From Sphingobacterium paucimobilis HER1398 (lineage in GTDB: Bacteria > Bacteroidota > Bacteroidia > Sphingobacteriales > Sphingobacteriaceae): 64,000 nucleotides of DNA. The stretch covers positions 169,489 through 233,488 of the forward strand of contig NZ_ATDL01000003.1 in NCBI RefSeq assembly GCF_000416985.1. The letters are read 5' to 3'. Within the stretch, counting starts at the first letter, position 1, and the number at the start of each line of letters is the position of its first letter. This document shows positions 53,633 through 62,809 of the stretch, one piece after another. The position numbers and the translations under genes are program-made. Under the pieces are notes generated by a model, which saw only the letters and a program-made list of their open reading frames with translations, ran no database searches and had not been told where the DNA came from.

Positions 53633-54862
53633 TTATTTATTCAAATTGAACAAGATTGGAGTGTCATTGTCTCCACCGATAACTTTAGCGCCACGTGTCA
53701 ACTTGTCTGTTGTCGGATTGTACTCCCAGATGTAAATAGCATCTGCCTTAGGATCGTTTACAGCTATATAAACATTTCCATTATGCACGATAGCTGATCT
53801 TGAGTTTGTAACCAGTGGAAAATCCAGTTTCTTGATTACTTTTTGTGTGTTTACATCCACAATTAAATATTCCCACATTGCAGCATACCACCAATCATTC
53901 TTCTCCTTTACATTAGTAGCTACATCATGAGCTGAAATAACCAATGCTTTACCATCCCCTAAATAAGCAACTCCTAATTGATTATCACCACCTCTTTGTG
54001 CACTGATATTGAAAAAATAATCCTTATCCAAAGCCTGTTCACCATCTTTTATACGGAAAAATCCTGTTGGCATATGCGGTCTACCTCCTCCTAAAAATGG
54101 CATCGTGTAAGACATTAGATACGTATATCCTTTTTCTTTAAATTGGTGGAAATAACCATTACGAACTGGTCCAATTGGATTGGATCGTAGATCTTTTCCT
54201 GTAACTTTAAAGTTTTTGAATGTTGGAAAATCCATCGATGCGGTGTATGTGGTATCATAAGTTTCCTTAGTCACCTGATTATACAGACTATAGCCAAGCA
54301 CCACCTTATCGCCTTGAGGAACCATAGCATACAGTTTTAACTGATGATCTTTCGGCAATGCAGTACCCGTGTCAAAAGTCCCCGAAGATTTGACAACCAT
54401 ATTCTCGACATCTACGATCGCATATTCGTTACTACCTCGTGGGCCGAATGCAACATGTGTCTCGTCTATCCAATTATGCCAGCCTAGATAATAGTTTGTC
54501 AAAGTTACCAACGGAATTGTTTTCACAGTCTTGACCACTCCTCCTTCAGCACTATACTTTCCAAACTTACGAGCGTCAGGATCTAAATGATAAAAAAACA
54601 TTCCTTTCTGAAATCTGTTTTCTTGCCAGGTAAAGATGCTCGTCACATCTGTACCCTTACCCTCTGGTGATATCTCTCCCGTCATCAGGTTTTGAAAAGG
54701 AACCATGAATACGCCACGTTCCGTGCTATAGGAAATCATAAAATTCGGATCCTCCGGTTTGGGCGAATCAGGCCCATCATTCTTAGAATCTTTACAAGAA
54801 GTAATTAAAGCAACTGCTAAAGCAAGTGGAACAATCAGTCCCTTTTTTAATTGAGCAAACAT
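53633..54862 (-). CDS. DUF4374 lipoprotein, XusB-like siderophore-binding protein
   Basis: This 409-residue protein has a lipobox Cys at about residue 23 (VALITSC) followed by KDSKNDGPDS, an acidic stretch like surface-export signals of Bacteroidota lipoproteins. The body is made of beta-rich repeats (FYHLDPDARKFGKYS, YLIVDVNTQKVIKKLDFPLV, NGNVYIAVNDPKADAIYIWEYNPTT), compatible with a propeller. DUF4374 proteins include XusB, which binds ferric enterobactin on the cell surface in Bacteroides thetaiotaomicron. The gene starts 13 bases after the receptor gene. Siderophore binding here is inferred from family and context. Confidence 0.83.
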   Translation of the reverse strand: MFAQLKKGLIVPLALAVALITSCKDSKNDGPDSPKPEDPNFMISYSTERGVFMVPFQNLMTGEISPEGKGTDVTSIFTWQENRFQKGMFFYHLDPDARKFGKYSAEGGVVKTVKTIPLVTLTNYYLGWHNWIDETHVAFGPRGSNEYAIVDVENMVVKSSGTFDTGTALPKDHQLKLYAMVPQGDKVVLGYSLYNQVTKETYDTTYTASMDFPTFKNFKVTGKDLRSNPIGPVRNGYFHQFKEKGYTYLMSYTMPFLGGGRPHMPTGFFRIKDGEQALDKDYFFNISAQRGGDNQLGVAYLGDGKALVISAHDVATNVKEKNDWWYAAMWEYLIVDVNTQKVIKKLDFPLVTNSRSAIVHNGNVYIAVNDPKADAIYIWEYNPTTDKLTRGAKVIGGDNDTPILFNLNK

Positions 54863-54875
54863 ATGTTAAAAGTTA

Positions 54876-57287
54876 TTATTTATATGAAATCAAATATCTA
54901 AGCTTAACGGAGAAGGAGCGACCAGGCTTTTCGAGCTTGAATGTATCATAAGCAATCTCATCCGTCAAATTTCGTCCCTCAAAAGTGATGTTGTATTTAT
55001 TATGGGCTAAAGAATAAGTTAGCGCCACATTATGAAGCCACTGAGCAGGAATATAATCCTTTGTGGATTTGTCAGCCAACTTAGACCAGCTAAGCGAATA
55101 ATCATTGATAAACTGGAGATAATAGTTCAAATAAAGATTCCCATCTCCTAGACCAAATGGTTTATTAATGAAAGTACTTATATCAGCATTACCGTATAAC
55201 CAAGGTTCGTTGGGGGTACGATTTTTATAGGTAAGTTTAACCCGATCCGTTCCTTTTTCATATTTTTCATTATCTATCGCATTGTAGTAACTCACATTGA
55301 CCTGAGCGCGGAATACCCCTCCCCTATACAAATAACGCAGTTCAGTATCTGCCCCATTGATACGCACCCCTCCTTCATTGGTCGAATATCTTCTGGAGCC
55401 CTGAGGCCCCTCATAGGTCGTATTGATAATATAATCCTTAGCGTGACGATAAAAAACACTTCCATCCACAGAAAACTGGTGTTCTTCCCTACCGACATTG
55501 TAGTTTAGAGAGAGGTTAAAATTATTACTATTCTCTGGCCGAAGGTTGGAACTGGGGTCGATACTGATACCATCCCCATGCAGTTCTACAAAACTTGGCA
55601 ATCTGAAGGCTTTTTCATATGACCCTTTTACCGCGAGACTCTCCCAGATTTTGTAACTTACCGCTGCACCATATCCATAATAGTCTGTCGTTTTCGACAC
55701 TTTAGCCCCCTGTCCGACCTGACTTTTACCCATTACTCCATACCTTTTTCCAAAAACAGAGCTGTTCAGCCGCTTGTCAAACAACAGTTGTTGATAATTC
55801 AAACCTGTTACTTGCTGTGTCATACGATTAGTCTTGCTATAATAATCGTCGTAGGGATCTATCTCATCATAGGCCTCTCTCTCATTACTGTTGATATTGT
55901 GATTGAGTGTAAATATGTGTTTTGGAGAGAGTGTGTACATCAGGTTTACCTGACCAAAAAGATTGTTGTTCTTCTGATGCTGCCTCGATTTACGATCCCT
56001 CAGCTCTCCTTTGGCAGGCTTACCCAAATCCACTGGATCACCTGTCCACATATAGGTATTGAAAGAACTTGTATCCGTGATAACAGTATTGCTATAAGCT
56101 AGATTGCCGTACATCGTTGCAGACAGTCCGTCTAACCATAGCCGATCTTTTCTATACCTGACATTAGGAGTATAACTCTGGGTCTTGCTATCCACCATAC
56201 CAAATGGTCGGTCCTGTGTAGCTCCTGTCTGTACATCCTTATCTGTACTGGCATAGGTAAAGCCTAATACAGCTACATCTGCCCATTTTTTATCACGAAT
56301 CCCCACTTCCAATTGTCCCATAGAAGATTGGTAAGCATCGTGAAATCTGCGAGCAGAAGACAGGGTATCATACGAAGAATATTGTCCATTTGCATCCTTT
56401 ACAGGAATTTCTAACCACACCCCTGCTTTGGGATTGGTATGCATCTTGTAATTGTTGTCCGAATAATTATGATAGGCGTTCAGATTAAAAGTTAAGCCGG
56501 TTTTCGGGTCCTTGTACCCGGTACTCAGCGCCGATCGATGTGTATTAAAGGATCCCAGACTATAACTTAGATCCATAAATTTATTACGATCTCTATTAGT
56601 CACGAGATTGACAGCTCCCCCCAGCGCATCCGAACCCAGATAAGCGGGTACCACCCCCTTATACACTTCAATCCGTTCGACAATATTTACGGGTATATTA
56701 TTAAAGGTCAACCCTGAACCCATAGATTCCAAAGGTATCCCATCAATAAAGAACTTAATATGATTGCCAGAAAGTCCATTTAATGAAAAACTAAAATTAG
56801 AACCAAGGCCTCCTTGCTCTCTAATACGGACGCCTGTACTCCGATTTAAGATTTGATTGACATCAGAGTTAGTGTTTGCATAGGCTTTTGTTTCGATTAC
56901 ATTAACATTAAATCCTGTTTCTCTTATTGCCTGCGCCTTACTGTGCCCCTCGACGTCGACGATTTGAATCTCTTGATTACGCTTAATCATCACGAGCTTC
57001 AAGGATGGGTTTTTACCGTCCAAAACCTCTATTTTCTGCTTTAAGGTATCATATCCTACAGCTTGAACCTGCAAGCTATAGTGCCCTGATTTAAGTCGAT
57101 TAAAAGAAAAATACCCTTTCCCATCTGTTTGCGTCTGCTGCCCTGTCTCTACAATCTTAACACCTACTCCAACAAGAGCTTGCTCATCAATAGAGCGAAC
57201 TATACCGTCAACACTTCTTTCTTGGCCATTGGCCGACAATATTCCTATTGTAAATAGAAGCACCAGCTTCCATCTCAAATCCAGCAT
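54876..57287 (-). CDS. TonB-dependent siderophore receptor, XusA-like
   Basis: This 803-residue receptor has a signal peptide (LVLLFTIGILSANGQ), a carboxypeptidase-like domain at about 25-110, a plug (NVNVIETKAYANTNSDVNQILNRSTGVRIREQGG, FFIDGIPLESMGSG, VYKGVVPAYLGSDALGGAVNLVT) and a barrel ending in aromatic RSFSVKLRYLISYK. There is no STN domain, although a sigma/FecR pair lies upstream. It sits between two XusB-like lipoprotein genes and before a PepSY gene, as in the xenosiderophore cluster xusABC. A ferric siderophore is the most probable ligand. Confidence 0.88.
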   Translation of the reverse strand: MLDLRWKLVLLFTIGILSANGQERSVDGIVRSIDEQALVGVGVKIVETGQQTQTDGKGYFSFNRLKSGHYSLQVQAVGYDTLKQKIEVLDGKNPSLKLVMIKRNQEIQIVDVEGHSKAQAIRETGFNVNVIETKAYANTNSDVNQILNRSTGVRIREQGGLGSNFSFSLNGLSGNHIKFFIDGIPLESMGSGLTFNNIPVNIVERIEVYKGVVPAYLGSDALGGAVNLVTNRDRNKFMDLSYSLGSFNTHRSALSTGYKDPKTGLTFNLNAYHNYSDNNYKMHTNPKAGVWLEIPVKDANGQYSSYDTLSSARRFHDAYQSSMGQLEVGIRDKKWADVAVLGFTYASTDKDVQTGATQDRPFGMVDSKTQSYTPNVRYRKDRLWLDGLSATMYGNLAYSNTVITDTSSFNTYMWTGDPVDLGKPAKGELRDRKSRQHQKNNNLFGQVNLMYTLSPKHIFTLNHNINSNEREAYDEIDPYDDYYSKTNRMTQQVTGLNYQQLLFDKRLNSSVFGKRYGVMGKSQVGQGAKVSKTTDYYGYGAAVSYKIWESLAVKGSYEKAFRLPSFVELHGDGISIDPSSNLRPENSNNFNLSLNYNVGREEHQFSVDGSVFYRHAKDYIINTTYEGPQGSRRYSTNEGGVRINGADTELRYLYRGGVFRAQVNVSYYNAIDNEKYEKGTDRVKLTYKNRTPNEPWLYGNADISTFINKPFGLGDGNLYLNYYLQFINDYSLSWSKLADKSTKDYIPAQWLHNVALTYSLAHNKYNITFEGRNLTDEIAYDTFKLEKPGRSFSVKLRYLISYK

Positions 57288-57306
57288 TCTTATTTAGATT
57301 AATTAT

Positions 57307-57327
57307 ACATAGGTATGTAGCCTATGT
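57307..57327. promoter_or_regulatory. Short palindrome upstream of the XusA-like gene
   Basis: ACATAGG (57307-57313) and CCTATGT (57321-57327) flank a 7-base spacer just before the receptor gene. It could be an operator of a Fur-type or other dimeric repressor or a small mRNA hairpin; there is no second copy to support either. Confidence 0.3.
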
Positions 57328-57365
57328 AGCGCTAAACCGAAGGTTGGAAATAAAAAAAATAGATT

Positions 57366-58574
57366 TTATTTAAGAAAATCTAATCGAAGAATATAATTCA
57401 CTGATTTTGAAGCAGAAAAAACCTTATCCGTTTTTCCATTGGCAGGGGTATAACGCCATACTTCGTGCTTTTTGCCATCGCTGTCAATACCAAAATAGAC
57501 ATAACCATCTTGAACCAGAACATTTTCCTTACGGGTACCTTTGTCTAAAGGTATATTTATCTTCTCCAGTTTTTTCGTAGCAAGATCCACGAGATAGTAT
57601 TCAAACTGAAAGACCGAGTGATGATTGGAGAAATCTGTATATAGATCACGCTGCTCGCTTCTAATAATAGCTTTTTGTCCACCTACATACCAAAAACCGT
57701 AAGCATGATTAAGAATACGTTCAGAAACGTCCAGCATATAGGATGTATCTACCTGTTGCGAACCTGCTTTCTTCCGAAAGATCGCTGTCGGCTTGGACAG
57801 ATTGTTGCCTAGTGCCACACCAGGACAGCTCATAAAATAAAAGTCGCCCTGATCATCTCGAAAGCTATAGCTTTGCACGGTATTAATGCCCCCAGGATAG
57901 GACGATCGAGTATCTTTTTGCAGATTAACAATGTCGAATGATGAAAAATCAAGGGTTGCATAATACATCGTATCCGAAGTTGTATAGTCATCTATCGTCA
58001 GCACCTTCGAATAGCAATACGCCATCCACAACTTGTCATCCACAAAGTCTACCAAACCTATGCTCAAGAGATTAAAATCTGCTACTGATGCTGGAAACGG
58101 TAAAGCCTCGTCACGTATCAACTTAAATTCTTTGGTATCGACCATATACATACGAGCACGAGCAGTGGTTTTCTTTTCTACTATAAAAAGCAGTAATGTG
58201 TCTGTATCTCCTTTCCAAAGATAGTTCTCCAAATAACCATCCTTAAATTGAATTGAATCTACCGCCACCATATGCTTATTATCATCCAATTGATAACGTA
58301 TAAAGTGGCTATTCCATTCATTGAAATGATAAAACACCCCACCTTTTTGGATATACTCCCTCGTAAATTCTTTTGAAGGTATGGGGATTTCGATTTCCTT
58401 TTGGTCATCTTTCAGGCTCTCTTTCAATAAAAAACTATTTGTCCCATCCTCATTCAAAAGGTACAACGCATAATCAGGCAAAAAAGTTGCGGGAGAACTT
58501 GACGAGGTACAGGAGAAAAACAACCCTAAACTCGTTAAAAATCCGATATATAAAAAAGGAAGGAAATACTTCAT
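57366..58574 (-). CDS. Second, divergent XusB-like (DUF4374-related) lipoprotein
   Basis: This 402-residue protein has a lipobox Cys at about residue 22 (LFFSC) followed by TSSSSPATF, without the acidic export-like stretch of its downstream relative. It resembles the lipoprotein at 53633-54862 in several blocks: GGVFYHFNEWNSHFIRYQL against FYHLDPDARKFGKYS, YYLVDLATKKLEKINIPL against YLIVDVNTQKVIKKLDFPL, and GYVYFGIDSDGKKHEVWRYTP against NVYIAVNDPKADAIYIWEYNP. Overall similarity is low. The two relatives flank the receptor gene, an arrangement that suggests two ligand-binding partners for one receptor, or one acting in signalling. Confidence 0.72.
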   Translation of the reverse strand: MKYFLPFLYIGFLTSLGLFFSCTSSSSPATFLPDYALYLLNEDGTNSFLLKESLKDDQKEIEIPIPSKEFTREYIQKGGVFYHFNEWNSHFIRYQLDDNKHMVAVDSIQFKDGYLENYLWKGDTDTLLLFIVEKKTTARARMYMVDTKEFKLIRDEALPFPASVADFNLLSIGLVDFVDDKLWMAYCYSKVLTIDDYTTSDTMYYATLDFSSFDIVNLQKDTRSSYPGGINTVQSYSFRDDQGDFYFMSCPGVALGNNLSKPTAIFRKKAGSQQVDTSYMLDVSERILNHAYGFWYVGGQKAIIRSEQRDLYTDFSNHHSVFQFEYYLVDLATKKLEKINIPLDKGTRKENVLVQDGYVYFGIDSDGKKHEVWRYTPANGKTDKVFSASKSVNYILRLDFLK

Positions 58575-58580
58575 GAATAG

Positions 58581-59225
58581 TTAGGAAATATGAAACTGCT
58601 GCTTGATTCTACGTTGTATCACCGGTGGCAAAAACATTATTTCTCGTTTTGACAAGATGATAAGCTTCTTCTGTCCCTCTCGTTCCGAGACGAAATATAC
58701 TTCTCCACGCTTAAAATTAAAAGACTCGTTACTACGTTCATCCTGCAGAACAAAATCACGCTTGGGCGCCAACATGATATTCCCTATCAGCGATATATTT
58801 CCTGATTCAAAGTCAATATTAGCCTCACTATTGGCACTCAACGCCACATCAAAATAATCCTTGGAAAAGGAGATGACATTAGACTCCACATTAGCCGCTT
58901 GGAATACAGTAAACTCTTCATCAGCCTTATAAGAATAATAAAAGACACCTGTTAATATAAGAATACAGACGACAGCAGCGGCAGACCAATATCTCTTTAT
59001 AGAGAAGATTTTGTGACGGAGCTGTTTAAGGGGCGGACTGTCGGAAATATCCATTGAACCAGAGATATCTGCCCACATATCCTCTTTAATAGTGACATCT
59101 ACCTCGCTCTTCAAGTCCAATTCTCCCCAATCCTCATTATCCAGCCAATCGCGGACAGCAGCAAGCTCTTGATCAGTACACTGACCAAGCTCATATTTTT
59201 CTAAGAGTGCTTTATTGATGTCCAT
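58581..59225 (-). CDS. Short FecR-like anti-sigma protein
   Basis: Counted from ATG 59225, the protein has 214 residues. Residues 1-75 are a FecR-type N-terminal region (INKALLEKYELGQCTDQELAAVRDWL), residues about 79-97 are one membrane helix (YWSAAAVVCILILTGVFYY), and the outer part of about 115 residues has some FecR-like strands (NFKRGEVYFVSEREGQKKLIILSKREIMF) but no complete FecR or DUF4974 domain. It is about 170 residues shorter than the FecR at 6631-7773. It follows the sigma gene and is probably its membrane anti-sigma factor; how it is switched without an STN receptor is not clear. Confidence 0.75.
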   Translation of the reverse strand: MDINKALLEKYELGQCTDQELAAVRDWLDNEDWGELDLKSEVDVTIKEDMWADISGSMDISDSPPLKQLRHKIFSIKRYWSAAAVVCILILTGVFYYSYKADEEFTVFQAANVESNVISFSKDYFDVALSANSEANIDFESGNISLIGNIMLAPKRDFVLQDERSNESFNFKRGEVYFVSEREGQKKLIILSKREIMFLPPVIQRRIKQQFHIS

Positions 59226-59280
59226 TTCTATTTTATACACAAAAATACAAAACTATACTGTTATATTATATGTAGCTGCA

Positions 59281-59823
59281 TCAATCTTGTTCAGCAAGAT
59301 TAGTACGCAATACCAACAGGGCTTTGCTAATGTGATATTCTACAGCTCGCTCAGAAATAAGAAGTATTTGTGCAATTTCTTTGTTTGTTAGTCCCTGCTC
59401 CCTACTCATTTTAAAAACATTTTTACATTGTCTTGGCAACCCCTCCACAATTGTATTCAACTTAGAAGCCAACTCTTTGACTTGTAATTGTTGATCCTCG
59501 TACATCACCTGCGACTGTGTCTGTATCACCTCGTGGTGCCGTTGTCGTGTACATTTGTTTCTAATATGTTCTAGCGACTTTAATTTGACCGATCTCAACA
59601 GATATCGTTCCACATCTTTAATATTCAACGTCTCCCTTCGCTCCCACAATGATTTGAAAACATCCTGAACAATCTCTTTTGCCTCGTCCTCATCTTCCAT
59701 TGTCTTCAATGCAAATACATACATTCTCTTCCAGTATTCCTGAAACAGAGTGTCAAATGTCTCGGCATTGATCGATATACTTGTATTGCTATGAGGCGTC
59801 TCCAAATCATCGCAAATATACAT
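59281..59823 (-). CDS. ECF RNA polymerase sigma factor
   Basis: This 180-residue protein has sigma region 2 (FDTLFQEYWKRMYVFALKTMEDEDEAKEIVQDVFKSLWERR) and region 4 with the helix-turn-helix LTNKEIAQILLISERAVEYHISKALLVLR. It lacks the hydrophobic tail of the other sigma factor in the window. It lies between the Fur-like gene (27 bases upstream) and the short FecR gene and probably drives the XusB-XusA-XusB-XusC genes that follow. Confidence 0.92.
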   Translation of the reverse strand: MYICDDLETPHSNTSISINAETFDTLFQEYWKRMYVFALKTMEDEDEAKEIVQDVFKSLWERRETLNIKDVERYLLRSVKLKSLEHIRNKCTRQRHHEVIQTQSQVMYEDQQLQVKELASKLNTIVEGLPRQCKNVFKMSREQGLTNKEIAQILLISERAVEYHISKALLVLRTNLAEQD

Positions 59824-59849
59824 TTATTTAGATTTATTATAAATAATAT

Positions 59850-60125
59850 TTAAGATTCGATATCATTCCCAATCCAGTCCTTACTGATACGAAAATACTT
59901 CCTTCGTTCCAGTGGTCTACTCTCACTGATAATGGCACCTTTTTGCCGCAATGTCCGTACACTATGGTATACTGCCGCATAGCTATAACATTTTGCTGCA
60001 GGATTCAACAATAAAAATATTTCTTCCACATCCATGAAGACCTTCCGCTCATGTAGCAACGCAATCACTGCTTTTTCCGTTTTACTCATATCTACTGAAT
60101 TATTGACTATGTTATTATGTGCCAA
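59850..60125 (-). CDS. Fur-like winged-helix DNA-binding protein without metal domain
   Basis: This 91-residue protein has the Fur-type winged helix: KAVIALLHERKVFMDVEEIFLLLN (helices 1-2) and YSYAAVYHSVRTLRQKGAIISESRPLERRKYFRI (recognition helix and wing), matching the ATVYRVL region of Fur. The C-terminal dimerisation and metal-binding domain of Fur is absent. It overlaps the end of the outer-membrane protein gene by 11 bases and is followed by the sigma gene. The start may instead be ATG at 60089. It is probably a local repressor or anti-repressor of the iron genes; that is inference. Confidence 0.68.
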   Translation of the reverse strand: MAHNNIVNNSVDMSKTEKAVIALLHERKVFMDVEEIFLLLNPAAKCYSYAAVYHSVRTLRQKGAIISESRPLERRKYFRISKDWIGNDIES

Positions 60126-62460
60126 AGCGATAGCTAAGGGACAATAAAACCTTTCTATTATCGGGATAGGCCGAATGATATAATGTCAAATTATCATATG
60201 TACTGGTCAACCTCGGATTTCCATTTCGAATCAGACCATTAACAGCCAATTTTATCATCGCACGGTCGTCCATCAACTTCTTTTCTACGCCGAGATCCAT
60301 TCCATAGGTCGCTTCCTTAAGCTGTACCCCCGTCGTGACACCAGAATTATAATAGCCTAATAACTCAGACCGAATTCCCCATTTCAACTGCAATGTATGT
60401 TTGGAATTGAATGACCAGCTTGATCCCTCCGAATCCAAGTCAATACCGTCGACTTCGCCTGTGTATTTATTGTGAAAAGCATTGATATAGTGACTTCCCG
60501 CCCACCAAGAGGTAAACGAACTATTGTACATTACATTCGCACTATAATTAATAAAGCGTCCGATATTTTCAGGCGTACTGAATGTCATGTTCTCTTCCTT
60601 TGCTCCCCTTGTTATCCAAGTAATCACGTTTTTACCGTAACTGGTCGACAATGTGGTAAACAGTTTATTTTTAAATCCATGTCCCAATTCGACGATATAA
60701 CTACGCTCTGGCTCCAAATCAGCATTACCCTCATAATAAGAGAAGGCATTCTCATATACCCTAAATACATTGACATCATGGTCGCCAGGCCGTTCAATAC
60801 GACTGCCAAAAGAAGTCCGCAAAAAATTGTTCTCATTTAGATTATACAAGGCAAAAGCATTAGGAAAGACATCCATATAGTTCTTGCGATGCTTCTTATC
60901 TAGCGTCTTTTGCACCGTTTCGATATAAGCATATTCTCCTCGCAGCCCCGCTTGATACTCAAATTTTCCACTTTTCCCCGAGTAGATAAGATACCCAGCT
61001 TGTACATGTTGTGTGTACTTAAAATTATTTGAGCTGTTATTATCGACCACCCATTTCTCCTGTACAAGCGTATCATTATGAACACTGTTGTCAATAAAGA
61101 AATGGGTGAACTTGTAACCCGCCTCCAACTTAGAGTTATCATAAGGCTTACTGTAATCTACACGTGCCGTATAAGTTGTGTTACTTAAATCTTGAACATT
61201 CTTTCTCGCGGAGATATTTTCCACAGCAGTCGTAGTACCCACAAACTGTGTGCGATACATATTGTCATACTTATTCGTATGTGGCGCATAGTCAACGTTC
61301 ACCTTTAGAAAATGTTCTTCATTAGAATACCTCTTGGCATAGTTAACATTAAATGTTAGGTTGTTGTACCCTTCATCGAAGGTATTGGTTGTTTCGGCAG
61401 AAGTTGATGTCCCCGTCACTTCAGTCTCCGTATGAATAGCAGAAGTTGAAATAAATGTCCCTTTAATCCAGTTGATACTGGCTTCGATAGTACTCGTTGT
61501 ATCAATCTCAAAAGTAGCTCCCGTGCGTACGCTGTGGTATCGTCCCGGGTTCAATGTCCGCTCTTCTTGCTGCTTCTGGACTCTGCTCAGCATTCCATTG
61601 CTATAAAACCTGTTCTCCGTTATACTATGCTGCTTCGACTCTTCACGCCCCACAGATGCATTCACAAAAGTATTGAGTCGGTCATTCTTAAAATGTAATC
61701 CTCCACCTACACTGCCCTCAGGTCTACGTGACTGTCCAGCTCTGGCAAATAGATCGCCACCAAGCCCCAGTCTACGATTTTTCTTCGTTACTATATTAAT
61801 AGATCCTGCTGTGCCCGAAGCATCTTCTTTGGAAGAAGGATTAGCCATAAGTTCCAACTTAGCGATATCGGAAGCCTGCATACCCCGTAGTAAAGCGGCC
61901 AACTGTGCTCCTGCAAGATAAATATCCCTTCCGTCTATCTTTACCTTCGCTCCTGCTCTTCCTTGGATAGAAAAGTTACCTTTACCATCCGAAACAATAC
62001 CAGGAGTCTTTTCAAGAAGTTCGAGGACATTGTTACCTTCACTGACGACACTCTCCGCAACATCGACTACCATTTTATCCATATACTGTCGAACAGATGG
62101 AGCTTTACCTTTTACAGCAACAGCGTCAAGAATGACTGCCTGTGGGGAGAGTATCACCGGAATAGCTACGGTTCTATCGCCTAATCGCAAAGCGTAGTTT
62201 TTGCTCAACAACGTCTCATACCCCAAATGCGAATAACGTAGTGTATAGTTACCAGCCTTATTCAGATTAAAGAAGAAAGCGCCATCTTCAGCAGTCTTCT
62301 GCTCCATAGTAATGGAGGAATCTGGTAAAGACAGCAACTGTACATTAACCTGATCTAAAACCTTTCCCTGAGGAGAATAGACTTTCCCCGATAAAGAAAT
62401 CTGAGCTGTAAGATTCGAAGAATAGATAAAGAGCAAAAGAAATAACAAATAAAGCTTCAT
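60115..62460 (-). CDS. Outer membrane beta-barrel (TonB receptor-like) protein
   Basis: Counted from ATG 62460, the protein has 781 residues. It has a signal peptide (MKLYLLFLLLFIYSSNLTAQ), a carboxypeptidase-like domain (SLSGKVYSPQGKVLDQVNVQLLSLPDSS), a plug-like part (NNVLELLEKTPGIVSDGKGNFSIQGRAGAKVKIDGRDIYL) and an outer-membrane barrel of the OMP_b-brl_3 group ending VLLSLSYRFGT. An upstream extension of the frame to 62553 has no signal character. Members of this group import unknown substrates. Being first in the presumed iron operon, it may be a second siderophore receptor. Confidence 0.83.
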   Translation of the reverse strand: MKLYLLFLLLFIYSSNLTAQISLSGKVYSPQGKVLDQVNVQLLSLPDSSITMEQKTAEDGAFFFNLNKAGNYTLRYSHLGYETLLSKNYALRLGDRTVAIPVILSPQAVILDAVAVKGKAPSVRQYMDKMVVDVAESVVSEGNNVLELLEKTPGIVSDGKGNFSIQGRAGAKVKIDGRDIYLAGAQLAALLRGMQASDIAKLELMANPSSKEDASGTAGSINIVTKKNRRLGLGGDLFARAGQSRRPEGSVGGGLHFKNDRLNTFVNASVGREESKQHSITENRFYSNGMLSRVQKQQEERTLNPGRYHSVRTGATFEIDTTSTIEASINWIKGTFISTSAIHTETEVTGTSTSAETTNTFDEGYNNLTFNVNYAKRYSNEEHFLKVNVDYAPHTNKYDNMYRTQFVGTTTAVENISARKNVQDLSNTTYTARVDYSKPYDNSKLEAGYKFTHFFIDNSVHNDTLVQEKWVVDNNSSNNFKYTQHVQAGYLIYSGKSGKFEYQAGLRGEYAYIETVQKTLDKKHRKNYMDVFPNAFALYNLNENNFLRTSFGSRIERPGDHDVNVFRVYENAFSYYEGNADLEPERSYIVELGHGFKNKLFTTLSTSYGKNVITWITRGAKEENMTFSTPENIGRFINYSANVMYNSSFTSWWAGSHYINAFHNKYTGEVDGIDLDSEGSSWSFNSKHTLQLKWGIRSELLGYYNSGVTTGVQLKEATYGMDLGVEKKLMDDRAMIKLAVNGLIRNGNPRLTSTYDNLTLYHSAYPDNRKVLLSLSYRFGT

Positions 62461-62556
62461 GTAGCAAACTAAAAGTCTTAAATTAGACTGAGTACAAATT
62501 AACCGTTTATCTATAAGTTGCCCAGCCGCCGCTTTACCGAACCTCAGCAACAAGTT

Positions 62557-62751
62557 TTATTGCTCTTGCGACTCATTAGAGTTAAATTTATCCGCAAAGG
62601 CTTCCTCATAGACCACCGCCCAATCTTTGGCTCGACCGGTATACCCCTTGGAATACGAATTATGCCGACGCAGGCGCTCAACCAGATTACCTGTGAAACC
62701 AATGTAGTAGCGGTCTATACTTACAGAATAAAGAATGTAAACAGTGAACAT
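62557..62751 (-). pseudogene. Truncated GIY-YIG nuclease gene (end of the array)
   Basis: The N-terminal part MFTVYILYSVSIDRYYIGFTGNLVERLRRHN is intact with the GIY and YIG equivalents and the catalytic Arg. After FADKF the sequence diverges and ends in NSNESQEQ, so the segment with the catalytic Glu (AMERE) and the SWKSR helix is missing. The protein of 64 residues (from ATG 62751) is therefore likely to be inactive. It marks the decayed left border of the array. Confidence 0.75.
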
Positions 62752-62774
62752 AAAGCTCAAAATTGGCATACAGC

Positions 62775-62799
62775 AAAAAAGCACCAGTAAACTGATGCT
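62775..62799 (-). terminator. Array terminator 1
   Basis: On the minus strand AGCATCAG and CTGGTGCT form an 8-bp stem with one wobble and a TTTA loop, followed by TTTTTT. It lies between the tRNA-like sequence and the start of the truncated nuclease gene. Confidence 0.8.
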
Positions 62800-62809
62800 T
62801 TCAAATATA

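Noticed and set aside
58581..59225. Short FecR as a frameshifted full-length gene
   Set aside because: The next gene starts 6 bases downstream with its own signal peptide, and no FecR or DUF4974 remnant is seen in other frames, so the short form looks genuine.
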